Positions 47,018 through 55,985 of a stretch of 64,000 bases of DNA are shown in pieces. Source of the stretch: Vicingaceae bacterium (GTDB lineage: Bacteria > Bacteroidota > Bacteroidia > Flavobacteriales_E > Vicingaceae). A program made the position numbers and the translations under genes. Where the stretch lies: contig JAGYIE010000002.1 of assembly GCA_018402765.1 (NCBI GenBank), positions 434,001-498,000 on the forward strand. The letters are read 5' to 3'. Numbering within the stretch: position 1 is the first letter of the stretch; each line of letters begins with the position of its first letter. Below the pieces are notes generated by a model. It searched no databases and was not told where the DNA came from. It worked only from the letters and a program-made list of their open reading frames with translations.

Positions 47018-50000
47018 AGTAATTAGTTGTTATGTTTTTATAGAAAGGAACAAAACTGGGTGGCATTGTTAGCAATAGTTCAATTTCCTTTTCTTTTTGT
47101 CTGTTATACTCGAAAAATTCTTCCGGGTTACGATAACCTATATCTCTTCCCGTTTTAGACTCTCTTTTATTATCTTTCTCTCTTTCTCTTTCTGCCTTTT
47201 CAGACTCCAAGAGTCTGGTTAAAATGTCTTGTTGGCGATTTAATGTTTCTTGAGTAATCGTTCTATTTACAAGGTCAGTTTCTGTTTGTTCCATTAAATC
47301 AGATAGTTTTTTTAAGCTACTTCTACCACCTTTATCTCCTCCTTCTTCTAAAGATTCTTGCATTTTTTTTAATTCTTGTCTTATTGCAGCTTGTTTCGCA
47401 GCCATTTCTGCAAGCTCTTTACTCATCCCTCCTTGGCCTCTTGCACCTTTACTTCCAGGCTTATCTCCAGGTTTATTTCCCGGCATTTGACCTTTTTGCA
47501 TTCCATCTTTCATTTGCTGCAACTGCTTATTAAGTTGTTCCTGCATTTTTTTCATTTGCGCTGCAGAAGGTGTTTTTCCTTTACCTCCCGGTTTCGAGCA
47601 ACTGCCTCCACCCTTTTGCATTTGTTGTTGCATTTGTTGAAGTGCTTCATCTAATATTAATGCTAGGTTATTAATAGAAGTCATAGCAAATTGTTGTTTT
47701 GATGCCGCAACTGAAGCATTTCTGTCTCCTAACAATTTTAATGATTCATTCATATTTCTTTTGATCTCACTCACCTCTCTATTAACAGTAGCCTCTAGTT
47801 GCAGTACACGCTTACTTAAAGCGAATAATGAATCTTCAATAGTCTTAGAGTCATCAATTAATTTCTTTTGACTTTGACTGTAGTCAACGAATTTAGGATC
47901 TGTTCTATTGGCTCCTTTAACGGCTTCTATTAATGCCTCTTGATCAAATGAAAGGTGAACCAAATTTTCAAGAAGGGCTCTGATATCTTCCATATCCTCT
48001 TCGCTACCTGCTGACTGCATTTGCATTTGAAGACCTTTCATCTTTTCTGCCATTTCTTTCATCTTATCTGAAGCCTTTTTCTGTGATTCACTGGCACTTT
48101 GCTTATCATTTTTCTCTAACTCTTCTGAACTTTTTTCCATTTCTTCCTCAACTGATTTCTCCTCTTCTTCTGTATCAGGTATTTCATTTCGATTCTCTAA
48201 TTCTTCATTTTTTTGTTCTAATTCTTCTAGCTTTTCTTTTAATTCATCAAACTCTTTATTCAGTTCTTCCTGCTCATTTTTAATCTGTTCACTATCGATT
48301 TTTTTATCTTTAGACTTTTCAGCTAGTTCTTCTTGCTTTTTTTGCAATTCATCTAATTTATCAATGGTTTCATTTAGTTTTTGCTCAAATTCTAACTGCT
48401 TAAATATTTCTAATGACCTATCCAGTTCTTTTTCTAATTCTTCATTTGATAACTCGATTTTATCCAATTGATCTTTGAGCTTATCTTTGTTCATCTCTTC
48501 CATCAATTTTTCTAACTCTTCATAAAGTTCTTTCATTTCAGGAGTCATTAACTGTTCGAAGAGCTCTTCTAGTTTCGCTTGCTTTTCTAGTATGTCTTGA
48601 TCAAGTTCATTAAATTCTTTCTGTTCTTGATTGTTTTTCTTTTGCTCATTTTTTGATTTCTCAATTTGCTCTTGTAGCTTCTTTTGCGTTTCTAACAGCT
48701 CTTGCAATTGTTTTTTTTCTTGCCATCCAAGTTTTTCTTTATCTACTAAATTTTTATTAAGTTTTTTAATATCGTTTTGCATTTTCTCTGCATCTTTTAT
48801 GCTTTTTTCAAGATCTGCAATAATTTCCTTTGAAGCTAAGTCAGATTTCTTTTCTAGCTCTTCTTTGCTTGGAACTTTGAAACTCATCTGGCTACTTTTT
48901 GTCACTTTACTCCCATTTACTCCATCGTTGTCGGCGACTTCAAAATAGTAAGTTAATTCGTCTCCAGCATTAAGATCTAAGCTTTCAAAATCCCAAACAT
49001 GAAAAAATTGACTCTGAATTCCTGTAGAATTAAACGGAATATTTATTCTTTTTAAGCCATTGTTTCTTCCGGATGAATAGACAAATGACAACGCAGAAAA
49101 ACCGTAATCGTCTTTTATGTTCCCTTTAAAAAAAATTCTTTTTAGTGAGGTAGAATCCCTTTTCTGTTCCACGTTTATCCCTGGAAAGGCATCTTTTACA
49201 ACTTGTAATTGATAGGTTAAAGTGTCTTTCTCAGTAATCATTGGATTCGTAACAGTTAAACTGTAAATGCCACTATTTTTTGCAATAATATTGGCTACAT
49301 ATTCATCTAGATTATTTTGTTGAACTAGAATGTTAGAATCGTTGAGAGAGAAAAATAAATTTTCAGTTGCTGTGGTATTAAATTTCCATGTAGCTTTAGT
49401 TCCTTCAGGCAATGTGATGTCTCCTACATCTTGAAGTACTTCGTCCTTTAATTTAGTATAATCAGGATAATCCAATTGCAGTTGGAAGTTTAGTAGCATC
49501 GGCTTAGGAATCGCATTTATTTCAAATCGTTTTGAATAGAATCCATCAGCTAAGAAACGAATTGATGTAGTTGATTGTAAGTTTTTTAATGTATAATTAA
49601 AAGTAATCTTATCGGTCTTATTTATTAAAAAAGTGTTTCCATCTAATTCAACATATACACGCTCAGGTATAACATCTCCTGATAGTTTAACTTGGACTAA
49701 AAAATCTTCGTTTTTATATCCATTTAATGACTCATTTAGAACTTCAAACGTAAAAGGAGCTTCTTCTGTAAACTCACTGTTGTGGGCCACCAACCTTTGT
49801 GTTCCATCTTTAAAAACAGCTGGTTGCCAGATACCAATGCAGATAAATAGAAGTGCAGGAATAACTAAGTATTTTAAAAATTGTTTGTTACTTCTAAAAT
49901 CAACTGCATTTGAAAAAGGGATAGGCCTAAGCGCTATAATCTTTTGGTTTATGCTTGCCTCTATTAAGCTCGTGTTTTCATCTGTTTTGTTTAATAAATT

Positions 50001-50351
50001 ATTAAGCTGCAGTACATTAAATAATCGATCTTCAATGCTTGAAAAATGCTTACCAATAATTGCTGCAGCATCTTCATGAGATATAATTTGACCTAACTTA
50101 TTAAGTTTAAAAAGAGGAATAACAATCCATTTTATCAAAATGATAAGCATTCCTCCAATAAAACTGTAGAAAAGAATGGTTCTAATAGCTGAAGAGAATC
50201 GCCCTAAATATTCTATTGTTGTAATTAGAACAAATGAGAAAAGAAAGAGAGCAAGCGTGTAAATAAGACCTCTAATGAGTTGGTTTTTATAGTACTTTCT
50301 TATAAACTCATCCAGTTTGTCAATTAGTATATTGTATTGGGTTGTACTCAT
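46998..50351 (-). CDS. DUF4175 family membrane protein with very long coiled coil
   Basis: 1117 aa. Two membrane helices near residues 25-45 and 55-75 and a third near 160-180, then a beta-rich, Ig-like extracytoplasmic part (~200-480). A coiled coil from ~500 to 780 is composed almost only of Glu, Lys, Leu, Gln and Asn. Next is a helical region and a Gln/Met/Gly/Lys-rich tail (QQMQQQMQKGGG, GNKPGDKPGSKG). The layout matches DUF4175 of Bacteroidota. Function unknown; a structural envelope role is a guess. First gene of the operon ending with mnmG and the methyltransferase. Confidence 0.87.
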   Translation of the reverse strand: MSTTQYNILIDKLDEFIRKYYKNQLIRGLIYTLALFLFSFVLITTIEYLGRFSSAIRTILFYSFIGGMLIILIKWIVIPLFKLNKLGQIISHEDAAAIIGKHFSSIEDRLFNVLQLNNLLNKTDENTSLIEASINQKIIALRPIPFSNAVDFRSNKQFLKYLVIPALLFICIGIWQPAVFKDGTQRLVAHNSEFTEEAPFTFEVLNESLNGYKNEDFLVQVKLSGDVIPERVYVELDGNTFLINKTDKITFNYTLKNLQSTTSIRFLADGFYSKRFEINAIPKPMLLNFQLQLDYPDYTKLKDEVLQDVGDITLPEGTKATWKFNTTATENLFFSLNDSNILVQQNNLDEYVANIIAKNSGIYSLTVTNPMITEKDTLTYQLQVVKDAFPGINVEQKRDSTSLKRIFFKGNIKDDYGFSALSFVYSSGRNNGLKRINIPFNSTGIQSQFFHVWDFESLDLNAGDELTYYFEVADNDGVNGSKVTKSSQMSFKVPSKEELEKKSDLASKEIIADLEKSIKDAEKMQNDIKKLNKNLVDKEKLGWQEKKQLQELLETQKKLQEQIEKSKNEQKKNNQEQKEFNELDQDILEKQAKLEELFEQLMTPEMKELYEELEKLMEEMNKDKLKDQLDKIELSNEELEKELDRSLEIFKQLEFEQKLNETIDKLDELQKKQEELAEKSKDKKIDSEQIKNEQEELNKEFDELKEKLEELEQKNEELENRNEIPDTEEEEKSVEEEMEKSSEELEKNDKQSASESQKKASDKMKEMAEKMKGLQMQMQSAGSEEDMEDIRALLENLVHLSFDQEALIEAVKGANRTDPKFVDYSQSQKKLIDDSKTIEDSLFALSKRVLQLEATVNREVSEIKRNMNESLKLLGDRNASVAASKQQFAMTSINNLALILDEALQQMQQQMQKGGGSCSKPGGKGKTPSAAQMKKMQEQLNKQLQQMKDGMQKGQMPGNKPGDKPGSKGARGQGGMSKELAEMAAKQAAIRQELKKMQESLEEGGDKGGRSSLKKLSDLMEQTETDLVNRTITQETLNRQQDILTRLLESEKAEREREKDNKRESKTGRDIGYRNPEEFFEYNRQKEKEIELLLTMPPSFVPFYKNITTNYFENIKQ

Positions 50352-50555
50352 AGGTTAAAGCGAATGAACGCCAAGTTTCAATAGTGTATTTACAACAAAG
50401 AAAATTACATAAAAATTTGTCTAGTTTCCACGCAGAAATGATAAGATAAAAGAAAATCGAATTAGGTATTTTCTTTGTTTTATTGCATTGTGAAAAAAGC
50501 GATGAATAGGTTATCTTTACCACCTTATTTTAGATACAGAACAAGTCAAAAATCC

Positions 50556-52094
50556 ATGGAAAGAAAAGTACGAGTTAGGTTTGCACCGAGTCCTACAGGA
50601 CCATTGCATATGGGAGGAGTTAGAACAGCACTTTATAATTATTTATTCGCTAAAAAACATAACGGAGATTTTCTTTTGAGAATTGAAGATACTGACCAAA
50701 CAAGATTTGTTCCCGGAGCAGAAGAATACGTTGTTGACTCGCTAAAGTGGGCTGGGTTAATTCCTGACGAAGGACAAGGATTTGGTGGAGATTTTGGTCC
50801 TTACAAACAGTCTGAACGTAAAAATCAAGATTTATATCATCAATATGCTCAGCAATTGATAGATTCAGGTCATGCTTATTATGCATTTGATACACCAGAA
50901 GAGTTGGATCAGATGAGGGAGAATCTAAAGACAGCTGGCGTAGCAGCTCCTCAATATAATCATATAACGAGATCTACCATGAAAAACTCGATTTCTTTAT
51001 CAACAGAAGAAGTTAAAAAGAGACTTGGGAATGGAGATCCTTATGTTATTAGAATTAGAATTCCACGTAATGAAGAAATAAAATTTAAAGACTTAATTAG
51101 GGGATGGGTAGTAGTACAATCTACAAATCTTGATGACAAGGTTTTATATAAATCTGATGGAATGCCAACTTATCATTTGGCTAATGTGGTTGATGATTAT
51201 TTAATGAAGATTACTCATGTTATAAGAGGTGAAGAATGGCTGCCTTCTGCGCCTCTTCACGTTTTGCTTTATCAAGTGTTCGGATGGGAAGATAGCATGC
51301 CTGAATTTGCACATTTACCATTAATCCTAAAGCCTGATGGAAATGGAAAACTTAGTAAGCGTGATGGCGATCGTCTTGGATTCCCTGTTTTTCCAATTGA
51401 GTGGAAGGATCCTGCTTCAGGAGAAATTTCTTCAGGATATAGAGAGAATGGATATTTTCCTGAGGCATTTATAAATATTCTAGCGTTTTTAGGTTGGAAT
51501 CCAGGGACAAATCAAGAGTTGTTTAATATGGATCAATTAATTGAGACTTTCTCTTTGGAGCGTGTAGGTAAAGCAGGCGCTAAATATGATCCTGAGAAAG
51601 CTAAATGGTTTAACCAACAGTACCTTAGAGCTACTGCAAATTCAGCGTTGGCTAAAAACCTACAGCCTAAAGCAATGGAAATGAATTTATCTCACGCAGA
51701 TGATTTGTCATTTTTGTCAGGAGTTTGTGGAATGATGAAAGAGCGTGCAACATTTTTAAACGAAATTTTGACTGAAGGGATTTATTTTTTCAAACGTCCG
51801 GAAGAATTTGATGAGAAAACTTTCCGTAAAAAGTGGAAAGAGGGCACTGCTGAACTGATGACTGATTGGAAAACTGAGCTTTCAAGTATTGAAAATTTTT
51901 CTGCAGAAAATTGTGAGGTAAGCTTCAAATTGTTTTTAGAAAATAATGGTGTTGGTTTAGGCGCAGCCTTACCAAACTTTAGACTTATGGTTACTGGTTT
52001 AGGCATGGGTCCTTCCATGTTTGAAATTGCCGAATTATTAGGAAAGGAAGAAGTTTTAGAACGTATGACCCTAGCTTTAGAAAAGCTTAAATGA
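50556..52094 (+). CDS. gltX: Glutamyl-tRNA synthetase
   Basis: 512 aa from the ATG at 50556, where RVRFAPSPTGPLHMGGVRTALYNYLF begins properly; the ORF track adds 27 codons. Class I motifs: HMGG (the HIGH equivalent) and KLSKRDGDR (KMSKS equivalent). It contains an insert NIDPASGEISSGYRENGYFPEA-like stretch common in Bacteroidota GltX. It charges tRNA-Glu, and because gatA is present it may also mischarge tRNA-Gln. A near -7 match (TATCTTTA) lies ~40 bases upstream. The stop overlaps the folB start (ATGA). Confidence 0.95.
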   Translation: MERKVRVRFAPSPTGPLHMGGVRTALYNYLFAKKHNGDFLLRIEDTDQTRFVPGAEEYVVDSLKWAGLIPDEGQGFGGDFGPYKQSERKNQDLYHQYAQQLIDSGHAYYAFDTPEELDQMRENLKTAGVAAPQYNHITRSTMKNSISLSTEEVKKRLGNGDPYVIRIRIPRNEEIKFKDLIRGWVVVQSTNLDDKVLYKSDGMPTYHLANVVDDYLMKITHVIRGEEWLPSAPLHVLLYQVFGWEDSMPEFAHLPLILKPDGNGKLSKRDGDRLGFPVFPIEWKDPASGEISSGYRENGYFPEAFINILAFLGWNPGTNQELFNMDQLIETFSLERVGKAGAKYDPEKAKWFNQQYLRATANSALAKNLQPKAMEMNLSHADDLSFLSGVCGMMKERATFLNEILTEGIYFFKRPEEFDEKTFRKKWKEGTAELMTDWKTELSSIENFSAENCEVSFKLFLENNGVGLGAALPNFRLMVTGLGMGPSMFEIAELLGKEEVLERMTLALEKLK

Positions 52095-52447
52095 TGAATA
52101 AAATACGAATAGAAAAGATGGCATTCTTCGCTCGTCATGGATTTTACCCCGAAGAAAACACCATTGGAGGAAAGTTCGAAGTAGATATAGAATTTACAAC
52201 TATTTTTTCTTCAGAAGCTAAGGATAACGATGAAATATCAGGGACTGTAAATTATGAGATGGTTTATGCAATAATTAAAGAGGAAATGGAAATTACATCT
52301 AAATTATTAGAGCATGTAGCAAATAGAATAATTAAAAGGTTGTATCGTGACATTTCACAAATATCTTTTATTAAATTAAAAATAAGCAAGTTGAATCCGC
52401 CTATGGGTGGAGAGATAGGACGAGTTGCTGTTATTTTAGAGAAATAG
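52091..52447 (+). CDS. folB: Dihydroneopterin aldolase
   Basis: 118 aa, the usual length. MAFFARHGFYPEENTIGGKFEVDI is the family opening, with the substrate-binding glutamate. ISFIKLKISKLNPPMGGEIG holds the catalytic lysine. It cleaves dihydroneopterin in folate synthesis. Its ATG overlaps the gltX stop by 4 bases (a second ATG follows immediately), so it is translated from the gltX transcript. The folate link to pabA, 190 bases downstream past a tRNA, is notable. Confidence 0.94.
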   Translation: MMNKIRIEKMAFFARHGFYPEENTIGGKFEVDIEFTTIFSSEAKDNDEISGTVNYEMVYAIIKEEMEITSKLLEHVANRIIKRLYRDISQISFIKLKISKLNPPMGGEIGRVAVILEK

Positions 52448-52479
52448 AGTTTAATAGGGGAGTTTCTAAAACAAATTGT

Positions 52480-52487
52480 TAATTTTG
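52480..52487 (+). promoter_or_regulatory. Predicted -7 box of tRNA-Cys
   Basis: TAATTTTG, exact TAnnTTTG, ending 17 bases before the mature 5' end. No TTG at standard -33 spacing. Confidence 0.45.
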
Positions 52488-52504
52488 TACTTCAATTAAA
52501 AAAG

Positions 52505-52575
52505 GGTCTCGTGGCCGAGTGGCTAGGCAGTGGTCTGCAAAACCATCCACAGCGGTTCGAATCCGCTCGAGACCT
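52505..52575 (+). tRNA. tRNA-Cys (anticodon GCA)
   Basis: Acceptor GGTCTCG pairs perfectly with CGAGACC, and the discriminator is T, as expected for cysteine. D stem GCC/GGC, anticodon stem GTGGT/ACCAT around CTGCAAA with anticodon GCA, T stem AGCGG/CCGCT with TTCGAAT. CCA is not encoded. The start of the track ORF at 52511 lies within this tRNA and is false. Confidence 0.95.
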
Positions 52576-52580
52576 CAAAG

Positions 52581-52626
52581 TCCCATTCATATTCCGTTAC
52601 TTCGGGATTCGGATGGGATTTTTTTA
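52581..52626 (+). terminator. Terminator of tRNA-Cys
   Basis: A long hairpin (52582-52596 with 52603-52617, two internal mismatches and two G-T pairs) followed by seven T. It begins 6 bases after the tRNA and ends about 10 bases before the pabA ATG. Confidence 0.85.
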
Positions 52627-52636
52627 TGCAAAAAAT

Positions 52637-53203
52637 ATGCGCATATTATTATTAGACAATTATGATTCATTTACATACAATCTACTCCATTATTTGGAGA
52701 AGGTATCTGATATACCTGTTGATGTATTTAGGAATGATGAAATCGCTTTGGATGATATAGAACGATATGATGCAATTGTCCTCTCACCTGGACCTGGATT
52801 ACCTGAGGAGGCAGGCATTTTACTTCCTTTAATTAATCGATATAAGCAACGCAAAAAGATTTTAGGAGTATGTTTAGGACATCAAGCGTTAGCGATGTCT
52901 TATGGGGCTAATTTAGCTAATTTACCTCGGGTTGTTCATGGTGAAGCAACTTCTATACGTATCCATTCGCAAATTGGATTATTTAAGACACTTCCAGAAT
53001 CATTTAATGTAGGAAGATATCACTCTTGGGTGGTTAAAGACCAAGAACTTCCTGCTGAGCTCATTTGCACAGCCTCTGACAACGATCAAAATGTAATGGC
53101 TTTTCAACACCGTGAATTGCCTTTATCTGGAGTTCAGTTTCATCCGGAGTCTATACTAACTGAGTTTGGAGAAGAGATGATTCGGAACTGGGTAATGGCA
53201 TAA
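52637..53203 (+). CDS. pabA: Aminodeoxychorismate/anthranilate synthase glutamine amidotransferase subunit
   Basis: 188 aa from the ATG at 52637 (MRILLLDNYDSFTYNL); the ORF track's 42 extra codons run through tRNA-Cys. Class I glutamine amidotransferase triad: cysteine in GVCLGHQALAM, His and Glu in VQFHPESILTE. SPGPGLPEEAG is the PabA/TrpG loop. It supplies ammonia to the chorismate-binding partner, which is not in this window. Absence of trp genes and nearness of folB favour PabA (folate) over TrpG, but the enzyme may serve both. Confidence 0.9.
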   Translation: MRILLLDNYDSFTYNLLHYLEKVSDIPVDVFRNDEIALDDIERYDAIVLSPGPGLPEEAGILLPLINRYKQRKKILGVCLGHQALAMSYGANLANLPRVVHGEATSIRIHSQIGLFKTLPESFNVGRYHSWVVKDQELPAELICTASDNDQNVMAFQHRELPLSGVQFHPESILTEFGEEMIRNWVMA

Positions 53204-53210
53204 AAAAAGA

Positions 53211-53236
53211 CGTTTACTTATGGTAAACGCTTTTTA
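53211..53236. terminator. Bidirectional terminator between pabA and the TRL-like genes
   Basis: A 7-bp stem (53211-53217 with 53223-53229), 5-base loop, T run downstream and A run upstream. It ends both the rightward pabA and the leftward lipoprotein transcripts. Confidence 0.85.
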
Positions 53237-53261
53237 ATTTTTAACAAAAACTGTTTAAAGA

Positions 53262-53552
53262 TTACTCTCCTGTAACTTTAGTTCTAAATTTTGTTACAAT
53301 AAAACCACTTACAATTTCTTGATCTACGGTAGCAATTTTTGTAATATTTCCTTTCTTAGCAGCAGCAACAATTCCTAAGTCTGCTGAACCAAACATGATT
53401 CCAAAATAAGCTTTCTTTTCAGCGACTCCTACTTTAGTTCCAACACTATTTTGGGTTACTAAAGCCTTTGGGTATGTGTATGGCCCTGAGATAGCGCAAG
53501 AAGAAAGTAATGCAACAAAACAACTTACTATTAATATATGTATAAATTTCAT
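53262..53552 (-). CDS. TRL-like family small lipoprotein (copy 3)
   Basis: 96 aa with lipobox LLSSC. After the signal it shares the pattern GTKVG...FGI...D...AAKKGNITKI..VD...VTGE with the two genes upstream, the TRL-like family layout. The C-terminal VTGE is identical in all three copies. Function unknown; an outer-membrane-anchored lipoprotein is expected. It is separated from copy 2 by 16 bases and forms a tandem set on one transcript. Confidence 0.82.
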   Translation of the reverse strand: MKFIHILIVSCFVALLSSCAISGPYTYPKALVTQNSVGTKVGVAEKKAYFGIMFGSADLGIVAAAKKGNITKIATVDQEIVSGFIVTKFRTKVTGE

Positions 53553-53568
53553 AATTTTTATATTTTAA

Positions 53569-53850
53569 TTATTCACCTGTTACTATTAGTTGTTTCTTAC
53601 CGAATATAATATAATCTGTATACTTTACATCAACAGTAGAAATTCCTCCAGTAATTTTACCCTTTTTAGCAGCTTCTGCTATACTATAATCCTTGTTTAA
53701 TTCAATAACACCAAAAATCACTTTAGTCTCACTAATGCCTTTTTTAGGACCAATTGGTAGTTCTGTAACAGCTAAAGGAGTAGTTATAGAACAAGAAGAT
53801 AATAATGCTGCTAATACTGCTGTACTAGCTAAATATTTTACGTTTTTCAT
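53569..53850 (-). CDS. TRL-like family small lipoprotein (copy 2)
   Basis: 93 aa with lipobox LLSSC. It shares with its neighbours PIGPKKGISETKVIFG, AAKKGKITGGISTVDVKY and the VTGE end. It lies 28 bases after copy 1. Divergence among the three is high outside the motif, so the duplications are old. Function unknown. Confidence 0.82.
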   Translation of the reverse strand: MKNVKYLASTAVLAALLSSCSITTPLAVTELPIGPKKGISETKVIFGVIELNKDYSIAEAAKKGKITGGISTVDVKYTDYIIFGKKQLIVTGE

Positions 53851-53878
53851 CTAGTTTCTTTTTAATTGTTTTAAATAA

Positions 53879-54133
53879 TTACTCTCCTGTAACTACAGTT
53901 TTATAGAATGGAAGTATGAAATACGTTAGCTTAGTATCTACACTTCCAATTTTGTCAATTTTAGCTTTTTTAGCCGTAGTAGCCATTGTAAAATCTTTAT
54001 TCTTTGAGAAAGCTCCAACTTTAGAAACTCCTCTTTTTGTTCCAATTGGATTTCCAGTTACGGTGTGCGACTCATATACCACACAAGATGACAACGAAAA
54101 GACAACCGCTGCCAATAATGTTAATTTTTTCAT
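53879..54133 (-). CDS. TRL-like family small lipoprotein (copy 1)
   Basis: 84 aa with lipobox SLSSC. Sequence NPIGTKRGVSKVGAFSKNKDF, TTAKKAKIDKIGSVDTKL and final VTGE match the family core. It lies first in the leftward tandem. The AAKKG motif of the other copies is TAKKA here. Function unknown. Confidence 0.82.
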   Translation of the reverse strand: MKKLTLLAAVVFSLSSCVVYESHTVTGNPIGTKRGVSKVGAFSKNKDFTMATTAKKAKIDKIGSVDTKLTYFILPFYKTVVTGE

Positions 54134-54250
54134 AAACTAATAATAAGTTAATTAATAAAAATACTAGTATAAATTACTAGTACAATGTTCTTAGCCGTAC
54201 AATGATATCAAATTTATGTCGTTAAAGAAAGTTAATTTGAAAAAAAAGTA

Positions 54251-54282
54251 ATAAAAAAAGGGTTAACAAAATGTTAACCCTT
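54251..54282 (-). terminator. Terminator of the aldehyde dehydrogenase gene
   Basis: A perfect 10-bp stem (54258-54267 with 54273-54282), loop AAAAT, followed on the minus strand by a seven-T run. It begins 22 bases after the gene end. Confidence 0.9.
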
Positions 54283-54304
54283 ATGCATTTATAAAGTATT
54301 TAAT

Positions 54305-55852
54305 TTATAAATCAAACTTGATTCCTTGTGCTAGCGGTAAGTCATTACCGTAATTAATCGTGTTTGTTTGTCTTCTCATATATGCTTTCCAAGCATCAGA
54401 ACCGGACTCTCTGCCGCCGCCAGTTTCTTTTTCACCACCAAAGGCACCTCCGATTTCAGCTCCTGAAGTACCAATGTTTACGTTGGCAATTCCACAATCA
54501 GAACCTTGTGTTGATAAGAACAATTCCATTTCTCTCATATTAGAAGTCATAATTGCAGAAGAAAGTCCTTGTACTACACCATTTTGTAGGGCAATTGCCT
54601 CGTCTAAAGTGCTGTATTTCATTATGTATAAGATAGGAGCAAATGTTTCATGCTGAACAATTTCCCAAGAGTTATCAGCTTCTGCAATAGCAGGTTTTAC
54701 ATAACATCCAGATTCATAGCCTTCACCTTCATAAACACCACCTTCTACAATAAGGTTACCACCGCTGGCTTTCACTTTTTCTATAGCTGCTAAGTAGGCA
54801 TTTACAGAATCTTTATCAATTAGTGGACCTACGTGATTATTCTCATCCAATGGATTACCTATACGTAATTGCTTGTAAGCATTTACTAATTTTTCTTTTA
54901 CTGTATCGTATAAGCTTTCATGAATTATTAATCTACGTGTAGAGGTACATCGCTGACCGCATGTACCTACTGCTCCAAAAACCATAGCAGGAATACACAT
55001 TTCTAAATCTGCAGAATCAGTAATAATTATAGCATTATTTCCACCTAACTCTAAAAGTGATTTTCCTAAACGTTTTGCTACTGTTTCGGCTACTATTTTC
55101 CCCATTCTAATAGAACCTGTTGCAGAAACTAAGGCTACACGTTTATCATTGGTCATTAATTCTCCAATTTTGTAGTCACCGTTTATTAAGCAACTTATAC
55201 CTTCTGGTAAATTGTTTTCTTTTAATACTTCTGCAATAATGTTTTGACATGCAACCCCACAAAGTGGAGCTTTTTCAGATGGTTTCCAAACACAAACATC
55301 ACCAGAAACCCAAGCCAATGCTGTGTTCCAAGCCCAAACGGCTACAGGGAAATTAAACGCAGAAATAATTCCAACGATTCCCAGTGGATGATACTGCTCG
55401 TACATTCTGTGATTAGGTCGTTCTGAATGCATTGTTAAACCGTGAAGTTGACGTGAAAGACCAACAGCAAACTCACAGATATCAATCATTTCTTGTACTT
55501 CTCCAAGACCTTCTTGATAAGATTTACCCATTTCATAAGAAACTAATTTCCCGAGAGATTCTTTTTTTTCTCTTAGTTTGTCACCAAATTGTCTTACCAT
55601 ATCTCCTCGCTTAGGCGCAGGGACTGTTCTCCAATACTTAAAAGCGTCTTCTGCTTTTTCAATTACTTCTTGGTATTCTTTTTCAGAGGTAACACCCACT
55701 TTTCCAATTTCAGCGCCATCTACAGGAGATGCAGAAATAATAGGATTGCTATTGTTATTCATCCAGTTACTTCCAGTCGACGTCCCACTATTTAAGGTTT
55801 TTACACCCAATTCATTGAGTTCTTTTGTAATATCGATTACAGAATGAGCCAT
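54305..55852 (-). CDS. ALDH7-type aldehyde dehydrogenase (L-piperidine-6-carboxylate dehydrogenase-like)
   Basis: 515 aa, the length of antiquitin-type ALDH. The NAD-binding SATGSIRMG, the catalytic glutamate in [11 protein letters not shown], the catalytic cysteine in [13 protein letters not shown], and the C-terminal [24 protein letters not shown] are the ALDH7 hallmark. Family members oxidise alpha-aminoadipate semialdehyde in lysine breakdown. It is a single gene with its own terminator. The substrate is inferred from family only. Confidence 0.9.
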   Translation of the reverse strand: MAHSVIDITKELNELGVKTLNSGTSTGSNWMNNNSNPIISASPVDGAEIGKVGVTSEKEYQEVIEKAEDAFKYWRTVPAPKRGDMVRQFGDKLREKKESLGKLVSYEMGKSYQEGLGEVQEMIDICEFAVGLSRQLHGLTMHSERPNHRMYEQYHPLGIVGIISAFNFPVAVWAWNTALAWVSGDVCVWKPSEKAPLCGVACQNIIAEVLKENNLPEGISCLINGDYKIGELMTNDKRVALVSATGSIRMGKIVAETVAKRLGKSLLELGGNNAIIITDSADLEMCIPAMVFGAVGTCGQRCTSTRRLIIHESLYDTVKEKLVNAYKQLRIGNPLDENNHVGPLIDKDSVNAYLAAIEKVKASGGNLIVEGGVYEGEGYESGCYVKPAIAEADNSWEIVQHETFAPILYIMKYSTLDEAIALQNGVVQGLSSAIMTSNMREMELFLSTQGSDCGIANVNIGTSGAEIGGAFGGEKETGGGRESGSDAWKAYMRRQTNTINYGNDLPLAQGIKFDL

Positions 55853-55935
55853 AATATATTTTAATTTAAAAATTCAATTTTCACAAAGGTAGGACTTCAA
55901 TACCTGCTTTAAAAGTAAAATAGGAGCAAATAAAA

Positions 55936-55963
55936 AACCCTCAGAAAATAAATTCTAAGGGTT
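55936..55963 (-). terminator. Terminator of the DUF3078 gene
   Basis: An 11-bp stem with one C-A mismatch (55936-55946 with 55953-55963) and, on the minus strand, a T-rich tail. It is 22 bases downstream of the gene end. Confidence 0.75.
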
Positions 55964-55985
55964 AATTTTATTCTTTTTGAGACGA

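Noticed and set aside
47376-48948. Plus-strand ORFs opposite the DUF4175 coiled coil
   Set aside because: They are low-complexity shadows (Phe/Leu/Ser/His-rich) of the Glu/Lys-rich coding strand.
52511-52636. ORF-track extension of pabA through the tRNA-Cys gene
   Set aside because: Those codons are the tRNA and its terminator; the proper start is the ATG at 52637.
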